From: Bradyrhizobium sp. NFR13
Lineage (GTDB): Bacteria > Pseudomonadota > Alphaproteobacteria > Rhizobiales > Xanthobacteraceae
Direction of reading: 5' to 3'
NCBI RefSeq assembly: GCF_900114605.1
Contig: NZ_FOTP01000014.1
Location: 1 to 32,526 of the forward strand
DNA: 32,526 nucleotides
Shown: positions 19,639 to 28,991 of the stretch, one piece after another
Layout of the letters: each line of letters begins with the position of its first letter
Position numbering within the stretch: the stretch's first letter is position 1
Notes under the pieces: model-generated
The model's input: only the letters and a program-made list of their open reading frames with translations
What the model was told of the DNA's origin: nothing
Databases searched by the model: none
Translations under genes and position numbers: made by a program

Positions 19639-21019
19639 AGCGTTGGCTCAATAGCTGATAAATTGCGCGCGCAGCCTGACATTCACCGCCTTCGGGGCGC
19701 GCCGGTTTTGCCGATGGCGTCCAGCCATAGATATCCACGTGAAGCCAGCTCTTTGCGGCTTCAACAAAGCGCTGGAGAAACAGCGCGCAGGTGATCGAGC
19801 CGGCAAAGGCGCCAGACGGCGCATTGTTGATATTGGCGACCTTGGAGTCGAGCCAGGCATCGTACGGAGCCCAGAGCGGCAGTCGCCAGAGCGGATCGTT
19901 CTGCTCCTTCGCACAGCGTGCGACGTCGAGCGCCAGCGTCTCGTCATTGGTGTAGTAGGGCGGTAGATCGGGTCCGAGCGCCACGCGTGCAGCGCCGGTC
20001 AGCGTGCCCAGATCGACCAGCAGGTCCGGCTTCTCCTCGTCGGCATAGGCCAGCGCATCGGCCAGCACCAAGCGCCCCTCGGCGTCGGTATTGCCGATTT
20101 CGACCGTCGGTCCCTTGCGCGATTTGAAGATATCGAGCGGACGAAAGGCATTGCCAGCGACGGCGTTTTCCACCGCGGGGATCAGCACGCGCAATCGCAC
20201 TTTCAGTCTGGCGTCCATCACCATCAGCGCCAACGCTAGAACATTTGCGGCGCCGCCCATGTCCTTCTTCATGATCAGCATGCCGCTCGATGGCTTGAGG
20301 TCGAGGCCACCAGTATCGAAGCAGACGCCTTTACCAACCAGCGTCACCTTCGGATGCGATGGATCACCCCAGGAAAAATCGATCAGTCGTGGCGCACGTG
20401 TCGAGGCCATGCCCACGGCGTGGATCAACGGGAAATTCTGTTGCACGAGGTCGTCGCCCACGATGCAGTTGAAGTCTGCACCAAAACGCCCGGCGAGATC
20501 CCTGGCGGCCGCGGCGAGTTCTTCCGGTCCCATATCGTTCGACGGCGTATTGATGAGATCGCGCGCCAGTGCTGCGGCCTCGGCGATACGGCTGATCTCG
20601 GCGAGATCGACGCCCTCAGGCGGCACCAGCTTCACCTTGGGCTCATCATTCTTGCGATAACGGCCGAAACGATAGCTGCCGAGGGCGAAAGCGAGCACGG
20701 CGAGGCGGGTGTCGTGCGGTGCGTTGGCGAAACGGTAGGTGCCCGGTGGCAGCAGGCCGGGCAATTGCCCCGGGCGGAACAGGTCGCGGAAGATCGCGCC
20801 GTCGTCTTCCAGCCCGAAGATGACCTGGGCGATTGCGCCGTCGTCTGCTGGCAGCGCCAGCCAGGCGCCGGGCTTCGCCGCAAAACCGTGGGCCATGGCG
20901 AAAGCTCTCGCCCGCGCGGGGAGTGCTGCGCTGATTTCGGGCCAGGTCGTCTTGGTTGCGAAGGTGATCGGAATGGTGGATGCGGCGGCAGCGGCAGCGG
21001 TCTCGAAGGCGGAATGCAT
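19631..21019 (-). CDS. M17 leucyl aminopeptidase family protein
   Basis: A cytoplasmic two-metal aminopeptidase, 462 aa, that removes N-terminal residues from peptides. The family signature NTDAEGRL is at 310-317. The expected metal ligands are all present: K230, D235, D253, D312 and E314, with the same spacing as in bovine leucine aminopeptidase. The N-terminal domain (1-150) is short and Ala-rich, as in the PepB-like alphaproteobacterial subgroup. The ATG at 21019 is the first reasonable start; the ribosome-binding site is weak. It is the first gene of a two-gene operon with the NlpC/P60 endopeptidase, converging on the peptide importer. This suggests that imported peptides or muropeptides are its substrates. 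Confidence 0.92.
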   Translation of the reverse strand: MHSAFETAAAAAASTIPITFATKTTWPEISAALPARARAFAMAHGFAAKPGAWLALPADDGAIAQVIFGLEDDGAIFRDLFRPGQLPGLLPPGTYRFANAPHDTRLAVLAFALGSYRFGRYRKNDEPKVKLVPPEGVDLAEISRIAEAAALARDLINTPSNDMGPEELAAAARDLAGRFGADFNCIVGDDLVQQNFPLIHAVGMASTRAPRLIDFSWGDPSHPKVTLVGKGVCFDTGGLDLKPSSGMLIMKKDMGGAANVLALALMVMDARLKVRLRVLIPAVENAVAGNAFRPLDIFKSRKGPTVEIGNTDAEGRLVLADALAYADEEKPDLLVDLGTLTGAARVALGPDLPPYYTNDETLALDVARCAKEQNDPLWRLPLWAPYDAWLDSKVANINNAPSGAFAGSITCALFLQRFVEAAKSWLHVDIYGWTPSAKPARPEGGECQAARAIYQLLSQRYG

Positions 21020-21112
21020 ATGCAGAATCTCGCGAAAGGGAGCGGCAATGACACCTGAAGCGCAAAGGGCGTCAAGCGACGGTATGGGAGGATATGGCGT
21101 GGCCCGCGCCGA

Positions 21113-21134
21113 TTAACCAGCCATTAGGGTTAAC
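21113..21134. promoter_or_regulatory. TTAACC inverted pair upstream of tadD (CtrA-like)
   Basis: TTAACC (21113-21118) and GGTTAAC (21128-21134) form an inverted pair in the divergent region between the aminopeptidase and tadD. Such TTAA(C) elements resemble CtrA half-sites, although the spacing does not match the standard TTAA-N7-TTAAC. Confidence 0.3.
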
Positions 21135-21192
21135 ACTCTATTGCTGAAGGCATCCGGCTCGTCCGTCCGCTCCATTGTTGAGTCAAAGTGCC

Positions 21193-21996
21193 ATGCGTCA
21201 GCCCCCTTGTCTTGCCCGGCTTTTGACAACCGCGGCAATGACGGCAATCCTGGCCACCGGCCTTGCCGGCTGTAAGACCGCGGGCATGTCCGATATCACC
21301 GGTTCCCTTGGCGCTCGGGCGGAAGTACCAGCCGATGCCGATCCCGCCCGTGCCGCCGAAGTCTATGGCGAACGCTATCGCGCCAATCCCAAGGATGCTG
21401 ACGCTGCCCTGCGTTACGGCCAGGCGCTCCGGGCCAACGGCCAGCGGGCCCAGGCCGTTTCGGTGTTCGAACAGGCGACGCTGACGAATCCCGGCAACAG
21501 GCCGCTGCTGGCAGGCTACGGCCGCGCGCTGGCCGACGCCGGCAGCTTCCAGCGCGCCTTCGATGTGCTGACCACCGCACATAGCCCAGCCAATCCGGAC
21601 TGGCGTATCCTGTCGGCACAAGGCGCCGTCCTTGACCAGATGGGGAGGCATGACGAAGCTCGCCGTTACTACGACAGCGCGCTGAAGATCAGGCCGGAGG
21701 AGCCGTCCGTGCTCTCCAATCTCGGTCTGTCCTACATGCTTTCGAAGGATCTGCCGCAGGCCGAGGCGACGCTGCGCCGCGCGCAGGGCCGCGGCAATGT
21801 CGATCCGCGCGTTCGCCAGAATCTCGGTCTCGTGGTTGGCCTGCAAGGCCGGTTCGGTGAAGCGGAATCCATCGTGAGGGCAGACCTGCCGCCAGACGAA
21901 GCAGCGGCGAATGTCGCCTATCTCAAGCAGATGCTGAGCAGTAAAGGTCAGCCCCGCCTGGGCGCCCGGGACGACGACGCACCGCGTCGGTCGTAA
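21193..21996 (+). CDS. tadD: TPR lipoprotein TadD, pilus assembly
   Basis: A 267-aa outer-membrane-directed lipoprotein of the Flp/Tad pilus, thought to help assemble the secretin in the manner of a pilotin. It begins with a signal peptide whose lipobox is LAGC (C27). A tetratricopeptide array of about five repeats covers residues 45-230, with segments such as DADAALRYGQALRANGQ and PSVLSNLGLSYMLSKD. A charged C-terminal tail follows. I chose the ATG at 21193, which gives a normal signal peptide; a TTG at 21175 would only add six residues. It is transcribed toward the rest of the tad genes and ends 54 bases from the convergent tadC. Confidence 0.88.
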   Translation: MRQPPCLARLLTTAAMTAILATGLAGCKTAGMSDITGSLGARAEVPADADPARAAEVYGERYRANPKDADAALRYGQALRANGQRAQAVSVFEQATLTNPGNRPLLAGYGRALADAGSFQRAFDVLTTAHSPANPDWRILSAQGAVLDQMGRHDEARRYYDSALKIRPEEPSVLSNLGLSYMLSKDLPQAEATLRRAQGRGNVDPRVRQNLGLVVGLQGRFGEAESIVRADLPPDEAAANVAYLKQMLSSKGQPRLGARDDDAPRRS

Positions 21997-22050
21997 TTTC
22001 TCGCAGGTCAAATTTCGAAATGACGTTGAGCAAGGCCAAGCTCACCGGCG

Positions 22051-23025
22051 TCACTGCATCGCTGCGACCTTGATGCCCGTTGGGCCGAGAATGACGACGA
22101 ACAGAACCGGCAGGAAGAACAGGATCATCGGCACCGTCAGCTTCGGCGGCAGCGCGGCGGCCTTCTTCTCGGCTTCGTTCATGCGCATGTCGCGGTTTTC
22201 CTGCGCCATCACGCGAAGGCTCTGACCGAGCGGAGTGCCGTAGCGTTCCGACTGCATCAGCGCCAGACAGACTGATTTGACGCCCTCCAATCCGGTACGC
22301 TTTGCGAGGTTCTCATATGCAACCTTGCGATCCTGCAGATAGGACAGTTCGGCCGTGGTCAGTGTGAATTCCTCGGCCAGCGCCACCGACTGCGTTCCGA
22401 TCTCGATGGACACGCGGCGAAACGCGACTTCGATGGACATGCCGGATTCGATACAGATCAGCAGCAGATCGAGCGCATCCGGAAATGCGCGGCGGATCGA
22501 AAGCTGGCGTTTGGTGATTGCATTCTTGAGAAAGATCATCGGCGCCTGCAGGCCAAGATAGGCGGCACCGAGGCACATGCCGATCTTGATGGGCATCGAC
22601 TGTTCCATGCGCGAGATGACGAATACATAGAGGATCGCGAAGACGAGGAACACGATCGGCGTGACGGCGCGGAAGAACAGGAAGGTGATATAGGGCGCTT
22701 GGCCGCGATAGCCGGCCATGACCAGCTTGTCGAGCGCGGCTTCCTGCGCCAGCCATTTGCTGAGGTTGAAGTCGGTCACAACCTTGGAGACGAGTTGCTT
22801 CGGCGTCTGGCGCAGCGACACTCTCTCGCCTTTGGCCATGCGGTCCCGCTCGCGCTGCCGCAGCCGCTCCCGCTCGCTGGCGACCGCTTTCATCCGCTTG
22901 GCGAGACCGTCGCCGGCGAACAACGGCGTAAGCAGGCTGTAGGCTGTTGCTGCAACCGCGATCGCGGCAAGCAGCATCGTCATGAAACGGATGTCGTGAA
23001 GCTTTGCTATCAGGAGATCGAGCAT
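22051..23025 (-). CDS. tadC: Tad inner-membrane platform protein TadC
   Basis: A polytopic inner-membrane protein, 324 aa, of the type II secretion F-domain family. It is thought to form the platform that couples the TadA motor to pilin assembly, together with TadB. An N-terminal helix (about 14-35) is followed by a basic cytoplasmic segment rich in Arg and Glu. Two helices follow near residues 115-165, then the F domain containing DLLLICIESGMSIEVAFRRV and the RYGTPLGQSLRVMA block. A last helix is near the C-terminus (LFFLPVLFVVILGPTGI). It is the last minus-strand gene of the pilus operon, ten bases after tadB. Confidence 0.92.
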   Translation of the reverse strand: MLDLLIAKLHDIRFMTMLLAAIAVAATAYSLLTPLFAGDGLAKRMKAVASERERLRQRERDRMAKGERVSLRQTPKQLVSKVVTDFNLSKWLAQEAALDKLVMAGYRGQAPYITFLFFRAVTPIVFLVFAILYVFVISRMEQSMPIKIGMCLGAAYLGLQAPMIFLKNAITKRQLSIRRAFPDALDLLLICIESGMSIEVAFRRVSIEIGTQSVALAEEFTLTTAELSYLQDRKVAYENLAKRTGLEGVKSVCLALMQSERYGTPLGQSLRVMAQENRDMRMNEAEKKAAALPPKLTVPMILFFLPVLFVVILGPTGIKVAAMQ

Positions 23026-23035
23026 GCCAGCACCA

Positions 23036-24013
23036 TCAGAAGTCGAAGTTGATCATGCGCTTCATGACGTAGATGCCGCAGGACATCCAGACCACGCAGG
23101 CCGCCAGCATCAGGCGGCCTGTCGGATGGGTCCACAGCAGCGAAATATATTCAGGCGTGCTGAGATAGACGAGCAACATCACGATCGGCGGCAGCGAGCC
23201 GATGATGCCGGCGGACGCCTTGGCTTCCATCGACATGGCCTGGATTTTCTCGGCCATCTTCTTGCGGTCGCGCAGCACCTTGGAGAGATTGCCAAGAGCT
23301 TCCGAGAGGTTGCCACCCGATTTCTGCTGAATCGCGATGACGATGCCGAAGAAGTTGGCCTCCGGAAGCGGCATGCGCTCATAGAGCCGCGCACAAGCCT
23401 CGCCGAGCGGCATACCGATCGTCTGAGTTTCGATGATGGCAAGAAATTCGCTGCGTAGGGGTTCCGATGCGTCGGCGGCGACAACCTTGATCGAGTCGAA
23501 TAGCGGCAGACCGGCCTTGATACCGCGAACGATGACGTCGACGGCATCTGGAAGCGCTTTGAGGAAGGCCGCCTCGCGCCGCTTCTTGAGAAAGCTGAGG
23601 ATCCAGCGCGGCAGGCCGAAGCCGGCGGCGAATCCGAGACCGGCGGCCGCGAGCAGACCGCCGCCAAACATCATGGTCATTAGGAAGCTTCCGCCTCCCA
23701 GAATGCCGGAGATCACCATGAATTTCTGGTCGCTCCAGTCGAGGCCGGCCTGCGCTATCCGGATTCCGAGCGGGATCTTCTTTTCCTTCTGAAGGCGTGC
23801 TTCGACTTCCTTGAGCGATCCTTCGACCTGCTCGCGCCGGGAGCGCTGGTTTTTATCGACCTGGCGCGCCACGGGCTCCGTCCGCGCGACCGATGCACGG
23901 CGGGCTTCGGCCTTCTTCTCGCCGGACAACAGCGGATAGAGAAAAACCCAGGCCACACCGCCGACAGCGATGCTGGCCATGAATGCCAATGCGAGCGCCT
24001 GCATGTTCATCAT
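23036..24013 (-). CDS. tadB: Tad inner-membrane platform protein TadB
   Basis: The second T2SF-domain platform protein, 325 aa, paralogous to TadC. It has an N-terminal helix (about 6-30), an Arg/Glu-rich cytoplasmic linker, paired helices near 95-135 and the F domain with ALPDAVDVIVRGIKAGLPL. The block SGGNLSEALGNLSKVLRDRK and two C-terminal helices follow. Tandem Met codons at 24013 and 24010 make the exact start ambiguous by one residue. It lies seven bases after the motor ATPase gene and ten before tadC, so the three are surely co-transcribed. Confidence 0.93.
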   Translation of the reverse strand: MMNMQALALAFMASIAVGGVAWVFLYPLLSGEKKAEARRASVARTEPVARQVDKNQRSRREQVEGSLKEVEARLQKEKKIPLGIRIAQAGLDWSDQKFMVISGILGGGSFLMTMMFGGGLLAAAGLGFAAGFGLPRWILSFLKKRREAAFLKALPDAVDVIVRGIKAGLPLFDSIKVVAADASEPLRSEFLAIIETQTIGMPLGEACARLYERMPLPEANFFGIVIAIQQKSGGNLSEALGNLSKVLRDRKKMAEKIQAMSMEAKASAGIIGSLPPIVMLLVYLSTPEYISLLWTHPTGRLMLAACVVWMSCGIYVMKRMINFDF

Positions 24014-24020
24014 TCGCTCC

Positions 24021-25475
24021 TCAGTTCGGCGCTATGACTTCGGCAGCATCGAGCGCCGCCGCGAGCCGCTTCTCCTCGCCGTAATAGCGGGCACGATCCC
24101 AGAACCGCGGGCGGCCAATGCCGGTCGAGCGGTGCCGTCCGATGATGTTGCCGTTGGCGTCCTCTCCGACCATGTCGTAGACGAACAGGTCCTGCGTAAT
24201 GATGGTGTCGCCTTCCATGCCCATCACCTCGGTGATGTGCGTGATGCGGCGCGAGCCGTCGCGCAAACGCGCAGCCTGCACAATGACGTCGATCGACGCG
24301 CAGATCATTTCGCGAATGGTGCGCGAGGGCAGCGAGAAACCACCCATGGTGATCATGGATTCGCAGCGTGACAGCGCTTCACGCGGATTGTTGGCGTGGA
24401 GGGTGCCCATCGAGCCGTCATGGCCGGTATTCATCGCTTGTAACAGGTCGAATGCCTCGGGTCCGCGGACTTCGCCGACGATGATCCGCTCCGGGCGCAT
24501 GCGCAGACAGTTGCGCACCAGTTCGCGCATCGTGACCTGGCCTTCGCCCTCGATGTTCGGCGGCCGGGTTTCGAGCCGCACCACGTGGGGCTGCTGCAGC
24601 TGAAGTTCAGCGGCGTCTTCGCAGGTGATGATGCGCTCGTCGTCGTCGATATAGTTGGTGAGGCAGTTCAGCAGCGTGGTCTTGCCCGAACCGGTACCGC
24701 CGGAGATCAGCACGTTGGCGCGGCAGCGGCCGATGATCTGAAGGATCTGGGCGCCGTCCGGCGAGATTGCGCCGAATTTGACCAGCTGCTCGAGTGTCAG
24801 CTTGTCCTTCTTGAACTTACGAATGGTCAGCGCGGGACCATCGATGGCCAGCGGCGGCACGATGGCGTTGACGCGCGAACCGTCGGCAAGACGAGCGTCG
24901 CAGATCGGTGAGGATTCGTCGACGCGGCGGCCGACCTGGCTGACGATGCGCTGGCAGATATTCAGCAGCTGCTGATTGTCGCGGAAACGGATGCCGGTCT
25001 TCTGGATCTTGCCGGCGACTTCGATGAACACTGTGCCGGCGCCATTGACCATGATGTCGGCGATGTCGTCGCGCGCCAGAAGCGGCTCGAGCGGCCCGTA
25101 ACCGAGCACGTCGTTGCAGATATCGTCGAGCAACTCTTCCTGCTCGGCAATGGACATCACGATATTCTTGATCGCGATTATTTCGTTGACGATGTCGCGG
25201 ATTTCCTCGCGCGCGGATTCACCGTCGAGCTTGGCAAGCTGCGCGAGGTCGATCGCCTCGATCAGGGCGCCGAAAATCGTCGCCTTGACCTGATAGTAAT
25301 TTTCGGAGCGGCGCTCTGCGATAATGGGGGCCGGTGCGGCGCGCGCGGGTGACAGCGGCGGCGATGACACAGCCGGTGACGCAGACGCAACCATCGCGCC
25401 GGCAGAGGGCTCGGGCGCACTGGCGGGCTTGACGGCCCGGACGTCGGTATCTGTTCCGCTACGCTTACCAAACAC
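24021..25475 (-). CDS. cpaF: Tad pilus motor ATPase CpaF/TadA
   Basis: A cytoplasmic hexameric secretion ATPase (GspE/VirB11 superfamily), 484 aa, that powers assembly of Flp pilin. A disordered Ala/Pro/Ser-rich N-terminus (1-55) precedes the N-terminal domain with [12 protein letters not shown]. The ATPase domain has Walker [10 protein letters not shown] (259-267), an Asp/Glu-box region after [11 protein letters not shown], Walker [10 protein letters not shown] (330-338) and the His-box [12 protein letters not shown] (351-362). All catalytic motifs are intact. The ATG at 25475 lies 21 bases after the cpaE stop codon, in the middle of the operon. The divergent Caulobacter and Aggregatibacter names CpaF and TadA refer to the same protein. 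Confidence 0.96.
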   Translation of the reverse strand: MFGKRSGTDTDVRAVKPASAPEPSAGAMVASASPAVSSPPLSPARAAPAPIIAERRSENYYQVKATIFGALIEAIDLAQLAKLDGESAREEIRDIVNEIIAIKNIVMSIAEQEELLDDICNDVLGYGPLEPLLARDDIADIMVNGAGTVFIEVAGKIQKTGIRFRDNQQLLNICQRIVSQVGRRVDESSPICDARLADGSRVNAIVPPLAIDGPALTIRKFKKDKLTLEQLVKFGAISPDGAQILQIIGRCRANVLISGGTGSGKTTLLNCLTNYIDDDERIITCEDAAELQLQQPHVVRLETRPPNIEGEGQVTMRELVRNCLRMRPERIIVGEVRGPEAFDLLQAMNTGHDGSMGTLHANNPREALSRCESMITMGGFSLPSRTIREMICASIDVIVQAARLRDGSRRITHITEVMGMEGDTIITQDLFVYDMVGEDANGNIIGRHRSTGIGRPRFWDRARYYGEEKRLAAALDAAEVIAPN

Positions 25476-25496
25476 GACAACACTCCATGCGGCGGA

Positions 25497-26765
25497 TTAC
25501 TTCGACCGCAACTTCTCCAGGAACGGACCCAGGAAGGATCCTCGTGGCTTCTTGGCCTCGCCGCGGCCCGTCAGCCGCTGCGCAATTTGCAGAAAAAGTT
25601 CGGTGGTGCGATGGTTGGCCGCAATCTCGGCAATCATCTGGCCATTATTGGCGGCCGAGCCGAACATCTGCGGATCGAACGGGATCGTGACGATCGGCGG
25701 TGTCTCGATCGCCTTGGCGAATTCGCTGGCGCTGATTTCGGGCCGCTTTGGAATGCCGACCTGATTGAGGCAGTACAGCGGTGCACGATCATTGGGGCGC
25801 GAGGCCTTGATCAGATCGTACATGTTCTTGGTATTGCGCAGGTTGGCGAGATCGGGAGCCGCGACGATCAGGATGTCGTCCGCGCCGATCAGAGCCCGCT
25901 TGGTCCAGCCCGACCATTGATGCGGCACGTCGAGCACGATGCAGGGCATCGTCGACCGCAGGGTATCAAAGATCGAGTCGAAAGCCTCGCTGCCAAAGTC
26001 GTAGACGCGCTCCAGAGTGGCTGGGGCGGCCAGCAGACTGAGATGATCGGTGCACTTCGACAGCAGTCGGTCGATGAAGGCGGTGTCGACACGATCCGGC
26101 GAAAATACAGCGTCAGCGATACCCTGCGGGGGATCCTGGTTGTAGTCCAGACCGGCAGTTCCAAAGGCGAGATCGAGATCGGCGACAACGGAGTCCAGTG
26201 CCAGATCGCGCGCGATCGCCCAGGCAACATTGTGGGCGATGGTGGACGCGCCGACGCCGCCCTTGGCGCCGACCACGGCAATGATGCGGCCCACCGCCTT
26301 GGCTTCCGGCGCCGAGAACAGTCCGCAGATCGAACGAACGACGTCGATCGTCGCGACAGGCGCGATCACGTAGTCGCTGACGCCGCGACGAACGAGCTCG
26401 CGGTACAAGGTGACATCGTTGACCTTGCCGATCACTACGACGCGGGTACCGGCATCGCAGACCGTCGCCAGTTGATCAAGACCAGCGAGAATGTCGCCGC
26501 GCGGCTCGGTCTCGAGAACAATGACGTTCGGCGTCGGTGCCGACCGATAGGCCTCGATGGCCGCGGGCATGCCGCCCATTTGAATCTTGATGTGAGCCTT
26601 GCCCAAGCGCCTGTCTTCGGCGGCAGCCTGCACAGCGGCAGCGGTTTCCACGGTCTCGCAAAACGCCTGCACCGACACCCGCGGTGCCGGCGCAATATGC
26701 TCCTCTGCTGCGGGTGTTGCGGCAGTGGGTTCTTCGTCTGCGGTTTTCTGCGCGTAGCTAATCAT
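25497..26765 (-). CDS. cpaE: Pilus localisation ATPase CpaE/TadZ
   Basis: A MinD/ParA-like protein, 422 aa, that positions the Tad machine at the cell pole. An N-terminal Ala/Glu-rich region (1-45) is followed by a degenerate receiver-like domain (about 55-150) and the ATPase domain. The deviant Walker A reads KGGVGAST (168-175). The signature lysine K168 is kept, but the P-loop lysine position is alanine, as seen in some TadZ proteins, so ATP binding without normal hydrolysis is likely. The start overlaps the cpaD stop in an ATGA junction, indicating coupled translation. Confidence 0.93.
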   Translation of the reverse strand: MISYAQKTADEEPTAATPAAEEHIAPAPRVSVQAFCETVETAAAVQAAAEDRRLGKAHIKIQMGGMPAAIEAYRSAPTPNVIVLETEPRGDILAGLDQLATVCDAGTRVVVIGKVNDVTLYRELVRRGVSDYVIAPVATIDVVRSICGLFSAPEAKAVGRIIAVVGAKGGVGASTIAHNVAWAIARDLALDSVVADLDLAFGTAGLDYNQDPPQGIADAVFSPDRVDTAFIDRLLSKCTDHLSLLAAPATLERVYDFGSEAFDSIFDTLRSTMPCIVLDVPHQWSGWTKRALIGADDILIVAAPDLANLRNTKNMYDLIKASRPNDRAPLYCLNQVGIPKRPEISASEFAKAIETPPIVTIPFDPQMFGSAANNGQMIAEIAANHRTTELFLQIAQRLTGRGEAKKPRGSFLGPFLEKLRSK

Positions 26766-27502
26766 TGGCCCACATTGCTGATTTTGGTCTTGTCTTCGGG
26801 ATAGGTCGTCGCGGTGCTTTCACCCTTGCGATACTTGTCCAGCACGACGGTACGTCGGCCGGCATAGACAGGGGTTTCGGCGCGCGGCTGAACCAGATCC
26901 GAAGGATTGGCGACCATGGCGGCAAGATTGCGCTGCTGGGAGCAGCCGAGGTTGTGATACGGCTTGTTCGCGAGATAGCCCTTGTTCTTGATCGACGACG
27001 CAAGGTCGTCGGGCCAGGTGCCGCACGGACCGGCCGAAGCCGCGATCAGCGGGTAGCTGACGCGGATGGTCGGCAACATACGCGGATCGCCCGGCTGATA
27101 GCTGCGCATCAGGACGCCGTTCTGCGGCACGCCGACCGCCATCAGGAGCGAATGAACCTCGCGATAAGACTCTTTGGCGGCGCGTGCATTCGGCGTATTG
27201 ACCGGCACCTCCGCGGTGATGACGCCGGTACCTTCGCGCAACCAGTTCTGACCGAGCGATATGACATCCGCGCGCTGTGTTGCCGACAGGCCGCCGCGCT
27301 GGCTGCCGACAAAGACCTCGGTGGTCTTGGCCCGTTCTTCGACAACGATAGGATGCCGCAGCCGGTAATCGTCCGGTATGCTCGATGTGGTATCTTGCGC
27401 AACGGTCTTGCAGCCGCTGAGCGCAAGCGCCAGGAACAGCAGTGTGCCAGTGGCAATCCGCGTGCGCGAAGAGTGTATTGCTGTGTGATTGATCATGGTC
27501 AT
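26762..27502 (-). CDS. cpaD: Pilus assembly lipoprotein CpaD
   Basis: A periplasmic or outer-membrane lipoprotein, 246 aa, associated with the CpaC secretin. It has a hydrophobic signal and a lipobox ALSGC (C31). The CpaD domain covers most of the rest, with RHPIVVEER near the start, a QRADVISLGQNWLREG helix and GCSQQRNLAAMVANPSDLVQPR toward the C-terminus. I chose the ATG at 27502 because GGGA lies about ten bases upstream. A TTG at 27523 overlaps the cpaC stop and an ATG at 27511 is also possible. It lies between cpaC and cpaE. Confidence 0.9.
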   Translation of the reverse strand: MTMINHTAIHSSRTRIATGTLLFLALALSGCKTVAQDTTSSIPDDYRLRHPIVVEERAKTTEVFVGSQRGGLSATQRADVISLGQNWLREGTGVITAEVPVNTPNARAAKESYREVHSLLMAVGVPQNGVLMRSYQPGDPRMLPTIRVSYPLIAASAGPCGTWPDDLASSIKNKGYLANKPYHNLGCSQQRNLAAMVANPSDLVQPRAETPVYAGRRTVVLDKYRKGESTATTYPEDKTKISNVGQ

Positions 27503-27519
27503 CGGATACATGTCCCGTC

Positions 27520-28974
27520 TCAATCCGTGATGAAGCCGAAAGCGCCGCGATAGCCGCGCGTTGCCGGCGCCGACTCGGCACGTTTCGGTGCGCCATAGAT
27601 GCGGTTGACGTTGCCGAGCAGATCGGCCTGCGGATCGGAGGCATCCACGAAGCCGTCATCCGGACGCGAAAGATCTTTCTGCGCGACGGCGCGGACCACA
27701 TAGGGCGTGACCAGGACCATCAGCTCGGTGTTGTTGTTGACGTAATCCCGGCTGCGGAACAGCGTGCCCAGCACAGGCAATTGCGACATGCCCGGCAGGC
27801 CGCTGATGGCGGCTTTGGTCTGCTGCTTGATAAGGCCGGCCATCACCATCGAACCGCCGGACGGAATCTCAAGCGTGGTGTCCGCGCGGTTGACCTTGAT
27901 CGCCGGGATCGACGTTCCGCTGATCGTGACGGAATTTTCCTGCGACAGCTCGGAGACTTCGGTACCGACCCGCAGGCTGATACGACCTTCGCTCAGAACC
28001 ACCGGTGTGAAGCCCAGCGAGATACCGAACTTCTTGAAGGTGATCTGCGTCGTACAAATCCGCGTCGTGGGATCGCAGGTATTGCCGCCAGGGACCGGGA
28101 ATTCGCCGCCCGCCAGGAAATTGGCGGTCTCGCCGGAGATCGCGGTCAGCGTGGGCTCGGCGAGCGTCCGGATGACGCCGGCGTTTTCCATCGCTTTCAG
28201 CGTCGCCGTGACGGATGGCGTCGATCCGAAGGATCCCTTGAGGAAATTTTCGGGGACCAGACTGCTGCCGCGCGCCGTGAACGGGTTGGTATTGTTGAAG
28301 GTGACGACGGACGTGCCGTAGCTCATCGATGCCGACAGATCGACGCCGAGCTGCTTGACGATGTTGCGCTGGACTTCAGCAACGGTGACCTTGAGCATGA
28401 CCTGATCACGCCCGCGCACCGAGATGCTGTTCACGACCTTGTCCACGCCGCCGACGAGGCGCGCCGCGAGGTCCGTAGCCTGCTGCGCTTCGACCTGGCT
28501 CGATGCTGTACCCGATAGCATCACGCTATCGCCGAGACCTTCGATGCGAATATCGGCATTGGGCATGGTCTGCCTGAGCGCGGCCCGAATGCCGTTCAGG
28601 TCGCGCGTGACGGCGATATCATAGGCGGCGATCTGCTGGCCGGTGACGTCGAAGAATACGATGTTGGTCTGGCCTACGGTCGCGCCGATGATGTAGGCGC
28701 GCTGCGCCGAACGTATGACGGCGTTGGCGATCTTGGGGTCGGCGACCAGCACATCCTTGATGTCGCGTGGCAGGTCGATGACGATCGACTTGCCGATGCC
28801 GAGCGGCAGGAATTTCGCGTTCAAGGCGCCGGCGCTGCCGGCTTGCATGGAGGCGGAGTCGGCTGCAAAAACTGGTGTCAATACGGGATTGATCGTGAAC
28901 GCCGTGATGGCGGTAAGCGACAGCGCGCGGGCGGCAAGAGCCCGTATCGATCCGCCTGTTGTGATGCGCCTCAT
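27520..28974 (-). CDS. cpaC: Tad pilus secretin CpaC/RcpA
   Basis: Forms the outer-membrane secretin ring through which the Flp pilus emerges. The protein is 484 aa from the ATG at 28974, which has GAGAGG nine bases upstream; a GTG at 28995 is the alternative. A signal peptide ends near AFA (about residue 38). A type II/III secretin N-domain follows, then a BON-like domain (about 120-160, SVMLSGTASSQVEAQQA). The C-terminal secretin domain has the GFTPVVL stretch and the conserved PSGGSMVMAGLIK...GLPGMSQLPVLGTLF. A cysteine pair at GNTCDPTTRIC lies in the secretin part. The C-terminal tail after the secretin domain is about 70 residues. Confidence 0.95.
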   Translation of the reverse strand: MRRITTGGSIRALAARALSLTAITAFTINPVLTPVFAADSASMQAGSAGALNAKFLPLGIGKSIVIDLPRDIKDVLVADPKIANAVIRSAQRAYIIGATVGQTNIVFFDVTGQQIAAYDIAVTRDLNGIRAALRQTMPNADIRIEGLGDSVMLSGTASSQVEAQQATDLAARLVGGVDKVVNSISVRGRDQVMLKVTVAEVQRNIVKQLGVDLSASMSYGTSVVTFNNTNPFTARGSSLVPENFLKGSFGSTPSVTATLKAMENAGVIRTLAEPTLTAISGETANFLAGGEFPVPGGNTCDPTTRICTTQITFKKFGISLGFTPVVLSEGRISLRVGTEVSELSQENSVTISGTSIPAIKVNRADTTLEIPSGGSMVMAGLIKQQTKAAISGLPGMSQLPVLGTLFRSRDYVNNNTELMVLVTPYVVRAVAQKDLSRPDDGFVDASDPQADLLGNVNRIYGAPKRAESAPATRGYRGAFGFITD

Positions 28975-28991
28975 TGCGTGCGTCCTCTCGA

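Noticed and set aside
25587-26804. Plus-strand open frame of 405 codons opposite cpaE
   Set aside because: Arg/Asp-rich shadow composition with no motif; cpaE on the minus strand has a clear MinD-like fold and an ATGA junction to cpaD.
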